From: Paracoccaceae bacterium
GTDB taxonomy: Bacteria > Pseudomonadota > Alphaproteobacteria > Rhodobacterales > Rhodobacteraceae
NCBI GenBank assembly: GCA_024642725.1
Contig: JAHEAO010000033.1
Coordinates: 1-35,112 of the forward strand
Direction of reading: 5' to 3'
Length of the DNA stretch: 35,112 nt
In this document: in pieces, positions 25,889 through 33,830 of the stretch
How the letters are laid out: every line of letters starts with the position of its first letter
Numbering within the stretch: position 1 is the first letter of the stretch
The notes under the pieces: generated by a model
Told to the model about the DNA's origin: nothing
What the model saw: the letters and a program-made list of their open reading frames with translations, nothing else
The model's database searches: none
Position numbers and translations under genes: made by a program

Positions 25889-26938
25889 TCAGAAGAAAAC
25901 GATCCCGTCCATCAACTTGCGCGCGGTGCGCAGGACTGCGGCTTTCGCCACGGCACCCTCGCCATCAAGCGTTGCCACAACGGTAAATTCCCCCGTCGGG
26001 TGCTCGATTGACAGGTTCACCGGATTGCCGGCCGGGCGCACGGCCATTCGGCTTGCCGGTCCCTCCGGCAACAGACAGGCCGTTCCGACGCTGACCGCGC
26101 CAAGAACGCCAATCGCCTTGTGGCAGCGGTGCGGTATGAAACTGCGTGTCGAAATCGTGCCGGCCCGTGGCGGTGAAACCAATGTCATCTTCGGAACTGA
26201 TTTCTGGCTGACGTCCCCAAGATTCATCATCGGACCAGCCGCCAGTCGGATCGTCTCAAGACGTCGCTTGAGCCCGTCGTTCGCGTCCAACTCTGCAGGT
26301 GTCTCGGTTCCGGCAAGACCAAGGTCGGCGGCATCCAGGATGACGCATGGCATGCCATTGTCGATCAATGTGACCTCGACACCCTCCACCAAATCCGTGG
26401 CATTGCCGGTCGGCAGCAGTGCGCCGCAACTCGATCCCGCAGTATCCCGAAAGACAATCGGTACCGGCGCCGCGCTGCCCGGAACCCCGTCAATTCTCGC
26501 GTTACCCTCGTAGCTGACAACGCCCGCCGGCGTTGCGACCGAAGCCACGGCCACCTGACCGGTATTCTCCATGTAGATGGCAACATCCGTCTGCCCCTCG
26601 CGCGCCGACACAAGGCCGCGCTCAAGGGCGAATGGGCCCACGGCGGCAAGCATGTTTCCGCAATTCTGCGCATCTGAAACGATGGCCTCTTCCACGAACA
26701 CCTGCAGGAACAGATAGTCGACATCCACCCCCAGCCGTTCCGACTTGCGAATGATGGCGACTTTCGACGTCAACGGATCGGCCCCGCCCATTCCGTCGAT
26801 CTGCCGGGGATCGGGGCTGCCCATCACCCTTAACAGAATCTCGTCGCGCAGCCGCGGGTCAGTCGGCAGGTCTGATGCAAGAAAGAACCCGCCCTTGGAC
26901 GTTCCGCCACGCATCCACATCACCGGTACTGATCTCAT
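25889..26938 (-). CDS. galD: 4-oxalomesaconate tautomerase (PrpF/GalD family)
   Basis: This 349-residue protein of the PrpF family has the diaminopimelate epimerase-like fold. GalD interconverts the keto and enol tautomers of 4-oxalomesaconate after ring cleavage of gallate. The family N-terminus VMWMRGGTSKGGFFL (residues 6-20), the cysteine-containing SDAQNCGNMLAAVGPFA and the C-terminal IEHPTGEFTVVATLDGEG are all visible. PrpF itself (methylaconitate isomerase) is the main alternative; the adjacent galC and galB homologues decide for GalD. It is the last gene of the aromatic unit, 58 bases after galC. Confidence 0.9.
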   Translation of the reverse strand: MRSVPVMWMRGGTSKGGFFLASDLPTDPRLRDEILLRVMGSPDPRQIDGMGGADPLTSKVAIIRKSERLGVDVDYLFLQVFVEEAIVSDAQNCGNMLAAVGPFALERGLVSAREGQTDVAIYMENTGQVAVASVATPAGVVSYEGNARIDGVPGSAAPVPIVFRDTAGSSCGALLPTGNATDLVEGVEVTLIDNGMPCVILDAADLGLAGTETPAELDANDGLKRRLETIRLAAGPMMNLGDVSQKSVPKMTLVSPPRAGTISTRSFIPHRCHKAIGVLGAVSVGTACLLPEGPASRMAVRPAGNPVNLSIEHPTGEFTVVATLDGEGAVAKAAVLRTARKLMDGIVFF

Positions 26939-26996
26939 CGCCCTACCGCACTTTTCCCTTCAGGCAGGCCAGCCCCATCAGAGCCGACCAGGCGCC

Positions 26997-27671
26997 TCAT
27001 ACATACTTGAGACCCTTCGCAGCCAGCCTGCCACGCATGTCGTACATATCCAGCCCCAGTTCGCCCGACGCAAGGCGCCTGCGCTTGTCTTGCTCGGCCG
27101 CGATCCTTTCTCGGGCCTTGGCCAAGACCGCCCCGCCCGCGGCGCGCGGCACGACGCAGATACCATCGTCATCCGCGACAACAATGTCGCCCGCATTGAC
27201 AAGTGCGCCAGCGCAGACGATCGGAACGTTCACCGAACCGATCGTTTCCTTCACCGTTCCCTGAGCGAAAATGGCCTTGGACCAGACTGGAAACTGCATC
27301 TCCGTCAGATCGCGCACGTCACGCGTCCCGCCGTCGATAACCAGCCCGACACATCCGCGGGCCTTCGCGGACGTGGCAAGCAAATCGCCGAAATAGCCGT
27401 CTTCACAGGGGCTTGTCGGAGAAACCACCAGAATATCCCCGGGTTGCACCTGTTCCATCGCAACATGCAGCATCCAGTTGTCACCCGGCGGCACCAAAAC
27501 GGTCACCGCAGACCCGCCGATACATGCACCGGCATAGATCGGTCGCATGTAGCTTGCCATAAGACCGGAACGCCCCTGCGCCTCGTGCACCGCTGCGACC
27601 CCGCAGTCCGCCAGCCCCGAAACCACGTCCGACGCCGCGCGTTCAATGTTCTGGATGACGATACCGCTCAT
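26997..27671 (-). CDS. galC: 4-carboxy-4-hydroxy-2-oxoadipate aldolase (RraA-fold class II pyruvate aldolase)
   Basis: This 224-residue cytoplasmic enzyme cleaves 4-carboxy-4-hydroxy-2-oxoadipate to pyruvate and oxaloacetate. It has the RraA fold with the divalent-metal aldolase motif [11 protein letters not shown]117 and D118 correspond to the Arg/Asp pair known in the Pseudomonas enzyme. The blocks [22 protein letters not shown] and [13 protein letters not shown] are typical. It overlaps the galB stop by four bases (ATGA), so the two are translationally coupled. RraA proteins that only inhibit RNase E lack this operon context. Confidence 0.94.
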   Translation of the reverse strand: MSGIVIQNIERAASDVVSGLADCGVAAVHEAQGRSGLMASYMRPIYAGACIGGSAVTVLVPPGDNWMLHVAMEQVQPGDILVVSPTSPCEDGYFGDLLATSAKARGCVGLVIDGGTRDVRDLTEMQFPVWSKAIFAQGTVKETIGSVNVPIVCAGALVNAGDIVVADDDGICVVPRAAGGAVLAKARERIAAEQDKRRRLASGELGLDMYDMRGRLAAKGLKYV

Positions 27672-28396
27672 AGCTCATCCACCGTGCGCGGAAAGACCGA
27701 CTGGAAGCCCTCGGCAAATTTGCAATCGCGCCCGCCAGACTGCCCCCCGGAATTTCGTTTGAAATGGTTGGCGCGCTGCTGCGCGACCCGCGTGTAATAT
27801 TCCCAGAGATGCTCCTGGCCTTCCATGCACGCGATCGCCGCGCGCTTCTTCTCCCATACCGGTGTGATATCGAGAAACGTATCCGGTTTCCATTCCATCT
27901 GCTCGGTCTGGTGAGGCTCGAAAAGATAAAGCTGCGGTGCGCCCAGCACCTTTTCACCCGGATTGTGGCCCCAGGCCTGCGCGATCATCCGGGCTTCCAG
28001 CGCCACCGACGTCGCATACATGTGGTCGGTATTGTAGGGGTCCCATTTCGAATGAGACATCATGAAAGCCGGCTGAACCTTGCGGATAACATCAACCAGC
28101 CGGTACTTGGCGTCCCGATCCATCTCCAGCGGGTAGTCGCCCAGATCGAAGAACTGGATATCGTGGACCTCCAGCGCTTTCGCGGCATTTTCTGCCTCCT
28201 TGCGCCGGGCCGACTTGACCCCTGCCAGCGTCATGCCGTCCTTTTTCCAAAGCTTCGCGCTTTCGCCGCGCTCACCGTAGGACAGGCAGACCACGGTCAC
28301 CTCGTAGCCCAGGCCCTGATGCAAGGCGATTGCGCCGCCGCAGCGCCAGACGAAATCAGCCGAATGCGCCGAAATTACCAATGCGGTCTTGGACAT
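27668..28396 (-). CDS. galB: 4-oxalomesaconate hydratase, PIG-L/LmbE type (GalB)
   Basis: This 242-residue zinc-dependent protein has the PIG-L deacetylase fold but resembles Pseudomonas GalB, which hydrates 4-oxalomesaconate to 4-carboxy-4-hydroxy-2-oxoadipate. The key sign is [15 protein letters not shown] at residues 9-23, where the deacetylase motif HPDDE is changed to HSADF as in Gal[43 protein letters not shown] and [15 protein letters not shown] are also GalB-like. It starts four bases after the dioxygenase gene and overlaps galC by four bases. It is unrelated to the LigJ amidohydrolase that does the same step in Sphingobium. Confidence 0.92.
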   Translation of the reverse strand: MSKTALVISAHSADFVWRCGGAIALHQGLGYEVTVVCLSYGERGESAKLWKKDGMTLAGVKSARRKEAENAAKALEVHDIQFFDLGDYPLEMDRDAKYRLVDVIRKVQPAFMMSHSKWDPYNTDHMYATSVALEARMIAQAWGHNPGEKVLGAPQLYLFEPHQTEQMEWKPDTFLDITPVWEKKRAAIACMEGQEHLWEYYTRVAQQRANHFKRNSGGQSGGRDCKFAEGFQSVFPRTVDEL

Positions 28397-28400
28397 CCCG

Positions 28401-29360
28401 TCAATCCTTCTTTACCGGAGGCGTCCCGTGGGTATGGAAAGTCTCGATTGTCTTAAGCCCCCAGGCCTGCCCCTTCTTGCGGTCCGCTTCCGTCCAGGTC
28501 ACGGTTTCCCAGTCAGGTTGCAGGATCAGCCGCGCACCGGCATTGGCAAGTTCAACCCGGTTGCCCGCAGGTTCCCAGACATACAGAAAGAATGTCCCTT
28601 GAATTGCGTGCTTGTGCGGCCCGGTTTCAATATGCACGCCGTTCTCAAGAAAGATATCCGCCGCCCGCAGGATGTCCTCGCGCTGGTCCGTGGCATAGGT
28701 GACATGGTGCAACCGCCCGTTGCCGCCGCCGTGTTCTTCGGTACAGGCGAGGTCATAGGTCTTGTTATTGACCGTGAACCAGCAGCCGCCCAGACGACCG
28801 TTGTCCAGTCGGATCTGTTCGGTCACCCGGCTGCCAAGGCAAGTGACCATGAAGTCGCGGAACGCCGTCACATCTTCGCTGAGCAAGTTAAGGTGATCCA
28901 GACGGCGCGGGCAGGCCCCCTGCGCATGGAAACGGCTCGCCATGTTCTTCAACGCCGGGCGGTCAGCGTCATCGGGGACGTATCTGTTGGTGTCCCAGTA
29001 AAGTTCGAACACATGGCCGAACGGGTCCTCGAAACGAAAGGACTTGCCATGGCCCAGATCGCCGTCGGTCCAGCCGATCACCTTGTAATCCGACGCCTCG
29101 ATCGCCTTTACACGGCGGGCCAGCGCCCCGGGCGACGACACGCGATACCCGATATGGCCAACGCCCGTGGTCTTGCTTCTGGTCAGTTTCAACGAATGAA
29201 ATTCGTAATCGTCCCAGGCGCGCAAATAGGCACTATCGCCATCGGTTCCCGAAAGCTTCAAGCCATAGACGCGGGTGAAGAAATCGAGGCTCTCATCAAA
29301 CCTATCCGTAAACATCTCGACATGGCCCAGATGTGCAACATCAAAACAAGGTTCGGACAT
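28401..29360 (-). CDS. Two-domain VOC (type I) extradiol ring-cleavage dioxygenase
   Basis: This 319-residue protein has two vicinal-oxygen-chelate domains (about residues 6-125 and 152-285), like catechol 2,3-dioxygenase. The Fe(II) ligands are H156 (RRLDHLNLL), H219 (LHHVTYA) and E270 (GNRVELA). The conserved active-site H251 and Y260 (in GPHKHAIQGTFFLYVWEP) are at the spacing seen in XylE, so the enzyme should be active. It lies 11 bases after dctM-3 and four bases before galB. Since GalB, GalC and GalD act on the product of gallate cleavage, the parsimonious substrate is gallate or 3-O-methylgallate, a role usually played by LigAB-type enzymes. Substrate assignment is inference. Confidence 0.88.
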   Translation of the reverse strand: MSEPCFDVAHLGHVEMFTDRFDESLDFFTRVYGLKLSGTDGDSAYLRAWDDYEFHSLKLTRSKTTGVGHIGYRVSSPGALARRVKAIEASDYKVIGWTDGDLGHGKSFRFEDPFGHVFELYWDTNRYVPDDADRPALKNMASRFHAQGACPRRLDHLNLLSEDVTAFRDFMVTCLGSRVTEQIRLDNGRLGGCWFTVNNKTYDLACTEEHGGGNGRLHHVTYATDQREDILRAADIFLENGVHIETGPHKHAIQGTFFLYVWEPAGNRVELANAGARLILQPDWETVTWTEADRKKGQAWGLKTIETFHTHGTPPVKKD

Positions 29361-29371
29361 CGGTGCCTCCG

Positions 29372-30676
29372 TCAGTTGATCATGGTGTTCGGCAGGTACA
29401 ATGAGATTTGCGGGAAGGCGACAAGGATGGCCAGCGTCACCATCATCGCGATCCAGAACGGGATCACGCCTCGGAAAATATCGGAAAGCTCAACCTTGGG
29501 CGCGACCGATTTCACGATGAAGACGTTGAGCCCCACGGGGGGGGAGATCAGACCCATTTCCAGCGTCAAAACGACCAGAACCCCGAACCAGATCGGATCG
29601 ATCCCCATATCCAGAATGACCGGCAGAAAGATCGGAAGGCTGAGAACCAGCATCGCAAAGCCTTCCAGAAAGCAGCCCAGAACGATGTAGATCATCAAGA
29701 TCACCAGAAGCGTTCCGATGGGGCCGAAATTCAAACCGACCAGCGCGTCGCCCACCGCAGTCGGGACCTGGCTGAGCGCAAGAAACGGATTAAGGATATG
29801 CGCGGCGATCAGGATCAGCATGACGGTCGCGGTCGTGACCACGCTCTCGCTGGCGGCAATGGACAGAAGTTTCCAGTTGATCGTGCCCGTCAGCAGGCTC
29901 CAGACCAGCACGGCCCCTGCCCCCACGCCCGCGGCTTCAACAGGTGAAAAGTAGCCCCCGTATATCCCGCCGATCGTCAAAAGGATGATACCGCCGATGG
30001 GCAACGCGCCTGACAGGGCGCGCAGCTTCTGACTGCCGCTGGTTTTCGGTCCGCGCGGCCCGCTATCCGGGCGCAGGTAAACGATCATCATCACGGCAAC
30101 CAGAAACAGAAGCAACAACAGCAGCCCGGGCAGAACCCCGGCCAAAAAAAGCCTGCCAATAGATTGCTCTGCAAGAATGGCGTAAATCACGAAACCCGTC
30201 GAAGGCGGGATAAGGATCCCAAGCGTGCCGCCCGCGGCAACCACGCCGGTTGAAAGCCGCTTGTCGTAGTTGAAGCGATCCATCTCGGCGAGCGACACGC
30301 GGCCCATGGTCAGCGCCGATGCGACGGAAGACCCGGACAGCGCCGCAAATCCGCCGCAGCCGATCACCGTCGCCAGCGCCAGCCCGCCGCGAATATGGCC
30401 GATCAGCGCATAGGCGGCATCATACAGCTTTCGGCTCATACCCGAGGTGCTGGCGATATTGCCCATGAAGACGAACAGCGGCACGACGACCAGTTCGGGC
30501 GACGAGGCCAGAGTGAAACTTTCAGATGCCAAAAGACCAAAGGCGGCATTCCAGCCCGACAGGATGATGGTGCCCACGAAGCCGACCAGAAACATCGACA
30601 GCGCGACCGGAACCCGCAGCAGAAGAAGAACGATGAGGACGCCCAGACCAAGAGTCCCGATGGCCTCGATTGTCAT
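29372..30676 (-). CDS. dctM: TRAP transporter large permease (DctM), system 3
   Basis: This 434-residue membrane protein with about twelve hydrophobic segments is a DctM permease. Typical blocks are RVPVALSMFLVGFVG, AALSGSSVASALTMGRVSLAEM, TLGILIPPSTGFVIYAILAEQ and LISPPVGLNVFIVKSVAP. ATG 30676 overlaps the dctQ stop by four bases; the frame is open far upstream, but that part is a shadow of dctQ. Its place between the O-demethylase and the ring-cleavage genes suggests that it imports the aromatic acid that the pathway consumes. Confidence 0.93.
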   Translation of the reverse strand: MTIEAIGTLGLGVLIVLLLLRVPVALSMFLVGFVGTIILSGWNAAFGLLASESFTLASSPELVVVPLFVFMGNIASTSGMSRKLYDAAYALIGHIRGGLALATVIGCGGFAALSGSSVASALTMGRVSLAEMDRFNYDKRLSTGVVAAGGTLGILIPPSTGFVIYAILAEQSIGRLFLAGVLPGLLLLLLFLVAVMMIVYLRPDSGPRGPKTSGSQKLRALSGALPIGGIILLTIGGIYGGYFSPVEAAGVGAGAVLVWSLLTGTINWKLLSIAASESVVTTATVMLILIAAHILNPFLALSQVPTAVGDALVGLNFGPIGTLLVILMIYIVLGCFLEGFAMLVLSLPIFLPVILDMGIDPIWFGVLVVLTLEMGLISPPVGLNVFIVKSVAPKVELSDIFRGVIPFWIAMMVTLAILVAFPQISLYLPNTMIN

Positions 30677-31182
30677 GACAGGGGCTCCATCGGCCGAGTT
30701 ACGTCGCGGCCATGCAGGGCCATCTCGGCGGCGCGCAGGGCCATCGCCGCAGCAGTCAGCAACGAAAACCCCGCAAGCGCGTATTGGAACCATGCCTTGG
30801 GCAAGTGGATAAGGTTGGTGTTCAGGTTCAGCATCCGGCTGATTTTCGCACTGTCCAGCACGGCGTAGGCAATGAAGACGAAAACGACCGCACCCAGAAC
30901 GGCGGACAGGATGTTCACCCACCGGTTCAGCCAACCGGGATAGTGGCGTTCCAGCAGGTCGACGGAAATATGCCCGCCGACACGATCGCAAAGCGCCATG
31001 CCGCCAAAGACGACAATGACCATCGCCATCGTGATGATATCCCGCGAACCGAAAAGGGGGTGTCCAAAGGCGCGACCGATCACATCGACGAGGATCGTGA
31101 TCACCTCAAGGACAAGCGCGACAGAGCCAATGGCAGCGGACAGGCGCATCAGCCTGTCCGCCCAGGTTCGCAGGAATTGCAC
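30673..31182 (-). CDS. dctQ: TRAP transporter small permease (DctQ), system 3
   Basis: This 169-residue protein has four hydrophobic segments and DctQ-like features (LVLEVITILVDVIGRAFGHPL, FGGMALCDRVGGHISVDLL). It starts six bases after dctP and overlaps dctM by four bases. Unlike systems 1 and 2, no hairpin separates it from the binding-protein gene. (The first feature spans about residues 22-43; the RAFG motif is key.). Confidence 0.9.
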   Translation of the reverse strand: MQFLRTWADRLMRLSAAIGSVALVLEVITILVDVIGRAFGHPLFGSRDIITMAMVIVVFGGMALCDRVGGHISVDLLERHYPGWLNRWVNILSAVLGAVVFVFIAYAVLDSAKISRMLNLNTNLIHLPKAWFQYALAGFSLLTAAAMALRAAEMALHGRDVTRPMEPLS

Positions 31183-31188
31183 CGGGTC

Positions 31189-32178
31189 TTACTCTCCGCG
31201 CATCGCGGCCAGCGCCGCCTCGCCGCCAACGGCAGCGACATAGGCATCCACCACACCGGCGACCGCATCGGCAAAGACCTGTGCTTCTTCCGGTGTCAGA
31301 TCGACAAAGGTGTTTTCCGATTTCGTCCGGGCTTCAGCGACGCCAGCGTCGGCGGTCCCGTTCCACGCCGTTTCGGCGCTTTGCGATACCGGGATGCGGG
31401 AAACAGCATCCAGCGCCGCCTTCTGATCATCAGGCAGCGCCTCGTAACGAGCCTGATTCATGACCGTGTAGAAAGACAGGCGTCCAAGGTTCGCACCGAA
31501 TGTGTAGCTGTTTGCGACCTCGTCCAGTTTGAAATCGTTCAGCGTCGACGAACCGGTGATGACACCGTCGATAAGGCCCGTCTGCAGCGCGTTGTAAACC
31601 TCGTTGATCGGCATCTGAACCGGAGTCGCACCAAGCGCGCTGGCCACTTCCGCGGCCGTCGCACCCGCAACACGAATTTTCAGCCCGGCAAGGTCGGCAG
31701 GGGTGCGGATGACCTTTTCCTTCATGATGAAGACGTTCGGCTCCGACGTCCAAAGTGCAACCGGCACGGTTCCCGGGAACTCGGAAGAGAGGTGCTCGTC
31801 ATAGGCGCGCCACAGCGCCTCGTAGCCGGGCATATCCAGCGGAATGGCGTTCGGCAGCTCGACGATCATGGTCTTCTGGAACTGGGAAGATGTATAGCCC
31901 GGCAGGCCCCAGCCCATATCGGCAACGCCCTGCAGAACACGCACATACTGTTCAACCGGTCCGGCACCAAGTTCCCCGCCGTGGTAGCCCCTGACCGTCA
32001 GCGCGCCCCCCGTTGCGCCTGTCAGTTCGGCGTTCAGCATCTCGATCACCGAAGCGTTGATCGTGTGGAACGGCGGCGTGAAGTTGGCAAAGCTGAGTTC
32101 ATCTGCGGCAACCGGGGCCGCAAGGACCGCTGCCAGAACGGTGCCCTTCATTATGGTCGAGATTTTGCTATGCAGCAT
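31189..32178 (-). CDS. dctP: TRAP transporter substrate-binding protein (DctP), system 3, Sec-exported
   Basis: This 329-residue periplasmic DctP protein has a signal sequence (MKGTVLAAVLAAPVAADE region, cleavage probably after PVAA). The conserved carboxylate-binding arginine is in LAGLKIRVAGATAAEVASAL, followed by PVQMPINEVYNALQTGLIDG. ATG 32178 is preceded by an ideal AGGGAGG. Together with DctQ and DctM it forms a complete TRAP transporter embedded in the methoxy-aromatic gene cluster, so an aromatic carboxylate such as syringate, vanillate or 3-O-methylgallate is the leading ligand candidate. TRAP transporters for aromatic acids are known, but this assignment is by context. Confidence 0.93.
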   Translation of the reverse strand: MLHSKISTIMKGTVLAAVLAAPVAADELSFANFTPPFHTINASVIEMLNAELTGATGGALTVRGYHGGELGAGPVEQYVRVLQGVADMGWGLPGYTSSQFQKTMIVELPNAIPLDMPGYEALWRAYDEHLSSEFPGTVPVALWTSEPNVFIMKEKVIRTPADLAGLKIRVAGATAAEVASALGATPVQMPINEVYNALQTGLIDGVITGSSTLNDFKLDEVANSYTFGANLGRLSFYTVMNQARYEALPDDQKAALDAVSRIPVSQSAETAWNGTADAGVAEARTKSENTFVDLTPEEAQVFADAVAGVVDAYVAAVGGEAALAAMRGE

Positions 32179-32266
32179 GTCTATCCTCCCTGATATATCC
32201 TGCTGAGAAGCGACCGAAATCCGAGGCCGCAAAGCTTGAGTATTAACGCAGATTGACCAATCGAGA

Positions 32267-32287
32267 GCAAGCGCGCCCAGCGCTTGC
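32267..32287 (-). terminator. Hairpin between the O-demethylase gene and dctP-3
   Basis: GCAAGCGC (32267-32274) pairs perfectly with GCGCTTGC (32280-32287) around the loop GCCCA. It lies eight bases after the O-demethylase stop. The bases that follow on the minus strand (TCTCGATTGG) are not a T run. It may partly terminate or stabilise the first transcript; the next gene begins 88 bases on. Confidence 0.55.
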
Positions 32288-32295
32288 CCCGCCCG

Positions 32296-33705
32296 TCATC
32301 CGCCCTTGGTGCGCCAACTGTCGGCGTAGTTCTCCCGCGCTTCGCGGGCATAGGGCGTCGGGGACACCCTCACACGGATCTCGGCCTGCTTGTGCTTTTC
32401 GGTCGATGTCTTGCCGGTCGGCTCGGGCTCGCCCCATTTCATCGTAAGAACATCGCCTTCCTGCACATCGGCATCGACAACGCCCAAGGACAGCATGCAA
32501 CGTTCGTTATAGCTGTAGCCGTTGAACATCGACATGCCGACCATCTTGCCGTCGCGCATCACCATGTCCGCGCTGGTCGAGGCATAGTTGGGCTGCGGGA
32601 AATCGATCCATTTGAAATGGTCCTCACCCGGCTTGAAGGCCGATGCGATGACATTGACGACATCTTCGGCATTCCACTCAAAGGTGACCTTCTTGCGGTT
32701 CTTGCCGCCCTTCATCTTGGCAAGAGCTTCCTTGCCGACGAAATCGTCCTTCTTCCAGCCGATGTAGAAATCGTAGCCCAGCTCGAACGGGTTCACGTAA
32801 TAGTCTTCGATATTGTCCGAAACGTAAGATCCGCCAATCGCGCCCATGGCTTCATAGCTGTCGGCACCCAGCCACTGCCGGTACTCTTTCAGCATCCCGC
32901 CGCCGGTATAGATCCCGGGCAGGGGCGACGGAATCCAGCCGGATTCAAGCGTGTTGGTCGAATAGGCGCGACTGCCGACCTGATGCATGTCGACACCCGC
33001 AGCCTTGGCCGATTCCATGATGACCGAATGGATATATTCCTTGTCGGAATACGGGCCCCAGATTTCCAGCCCCGGCGCCCCTGCCATCCCGTGGCGCAGC
33101 GCCTGAACCTTCTTGGATCCGACGTTGATCCAGTCGACATGGAAGAACTTGATGTCCTGAACCGGGCCGCCGTTCATCTTTTCGAAAATCTTGGCTGCAT
33201 CCGGACCTTGAATCTGGAACCGGTAATGCGTGCGCAAGACCCTTTCACCATTTGGCCGCGAATTGGACCGCGGGTCGTGGGTGATCCGTACCGACCATTT
33301 GCCGATGGCCGCACAGAATTTCAGCCAGTTCGCTGTCGGGGCACGGCCCACGAGGATGAACTTGTCCATCCGCTCGCGGAAAATGATGTGATCGCCGATG
33401 ACATGGCCCGCCGGGGTGACCGGAACGAAATGCTTCGCCCGGTTCAGGTCGAAATTGGCGAATGAGTTGATGCCGTGTTGCGACAGGAAGGCTTCGGCAT
33501 CCGGCCCTTCCACGATCAGCTCATCCATATGATGGGTCTGGTCGAACAGGACTGCACTTTCGCGCCAGGCCCTTTGTTCATCTCTCCAGTTGGTGAACTC
33601 CGGCGCAACCACGGGATAGACATACATCCCGATCTTGGAATTGCGAAGAACCGAAACGGGATTGCCGTTGGCCTTGATGACCTCTTCGAGGCTGGATGCG
33701 GTCAC
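32296..33705 (-). CDS. Tetrahydrofolate-dependent aryl O-demethylase, LigM/DesA family
   Basis: This 469-residue cytoplasmic protein is built like the T-protein (GcvT) of glycine cleavage but matches the LigM/DesA O-demethylases, which move the methyl group of vanillate, 3-O-methylgallate or syringate to tetrahydrofolate. Diagnostic blocks are MYVYPVVAPEFTNW, SAVLFDQTHHM, HGMAGAPGLEIWGPY, SRAYSTNTLESGWIPSPLP, SDNIEDYYVNPFELGY and MSMFNGYSYNERC. Y248 in SRAY matches the tyrosine reported as catalytic in LigM, and Y30, R121, E214 and W257 also line up. GTG 33705 is chosen because GGGAGGAAG lies seven bases upstream. Which methoxy substrate it takes cannot be told; partner folate enzymes (LigH, MetF) are not in the window. 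Confidence 0.93.
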   Translation of the reverse strand: MTASSLEEVIKANGNPVSVLRNSKIGMYVYPVVAPEFTNWRDEQRAWRESAVLFDQTHHMDELIVEGPDAEAFLSQHGINSFANFDLNRAKHFVPVTPAGHVIGDHIIFRERMDKFILVGRAPTANWLKFCAAIGKWSVRITHDPRSNSRPNGERVLRTHYRFQIQGPDAAKIFEKMNGGPVQDIKFFHVDWINVGSKKVQALRHGMAGAPGLEIWGPYSDKEYIHSVIMESAKAAGVDMHQVGSRAYSTNTLESGWIPSPLPGIYTGGGMLKEYRQWLGADSYEAMGAIGGSYVSDNIEDYYVNPFELGYDFYIGWKKDDFVGKEALAKMKGGKNRKKVTFEWNAEDVVNVIASAFKPGEDHFKWIDFPQPNYASTSADMVMRDGKMVGMSMFNGYSYNERCMLSLGVVDADVQEGDVLTMKWGEPEPTGKTSTEKHKQAEIRVRVSPTPYAREARENYADSWRTKGG

Positions 33706-33727
33706 TGGTCTTCCTCCCAAAATACCT

Positions 33728-33737
33728 ATGTATACAT
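33728..33737 (-). promoter_or_regulatory. Proximal operator ATGTATACAT of the O-demethylase operon
   Basis: The perfect ten-base palindrome ATGTATACAT directly abuts the predicted -10 box and covers the likely transcription start, 22 bases upstream of the GTG start. Such placement is typical of a repressor site. An extended copy occurs 84 bases upstream. The likely binder is regulator 4. Confidence 0.7.
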
Positions 33738-33766
33738 CTTATCCCGGAAATCTCGAGTCTAGGCAA
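33738..33766 (-). promoter_or_regulatory. Predicted sigma70-type promoter of the methoxy-aromatic operon
   Basis: On the minus strand TTGCCT (33766-33761) is followed by an exact 17-base spacer and GATAAG (33743-33738). Each box matches four of six consensus bases. The position leaves an untranslated leader of about 25 bases before the GTG start at 33705, including the GGGAGGAAG ribosome site. Confidence 0.55.
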
Positions 33767-33810
33767 TCAAAATCAAATATTCCGCGCATGTTCGCGCAAA
33801 CTGACACGCC

Positions 33811-33822
33811 AATGTATACATT
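33811..33822 (-). promoter_or_regulatory. Distal operator AATGTATACATT
   Basis: This perfect 12-base palindrome contains the same ten-base core as the proximal site. The two centres are 84 bases apart, about eight turns of B-DNA. It lies eight bases after the regulator 4 stop codon. Confidence 0.65.
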
Positions 33823-33830
33823 CCAAGGCG

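Noticed and set aside
28389-29690. A 433-codon plus-strand open frame opposite the extradiol dioxygenase
   Set aside because: Antisense to a gene with a complete active site; no recognisable protein character.
30712-32193. A 493-codon plus-strand open frame opposite dctQ-3 and dctP-3
   Set aside because: It is antisense to two clearly identified genes and its translation is rich in Arg, His and Gln without family-like blocks; it is a high-GC shadow.
32284-33465. A 393-codon plus-strand open frame opposite the O-demethylase gene
   Set aside because: Antisense to a gene that matches LigM/DesA across its whole length.
32296-33705. DMSP demethylase (DmdA) as an alternative for the GcvT-like gene
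   Set aside because: DmdA is about 100 residues shorter, whereas length, N-terminal YVYPVVAPEF block and SRAY/ESGW motifs match LigM/DesA, and the neighbours are aromatic ring-cleavage pathway genes.
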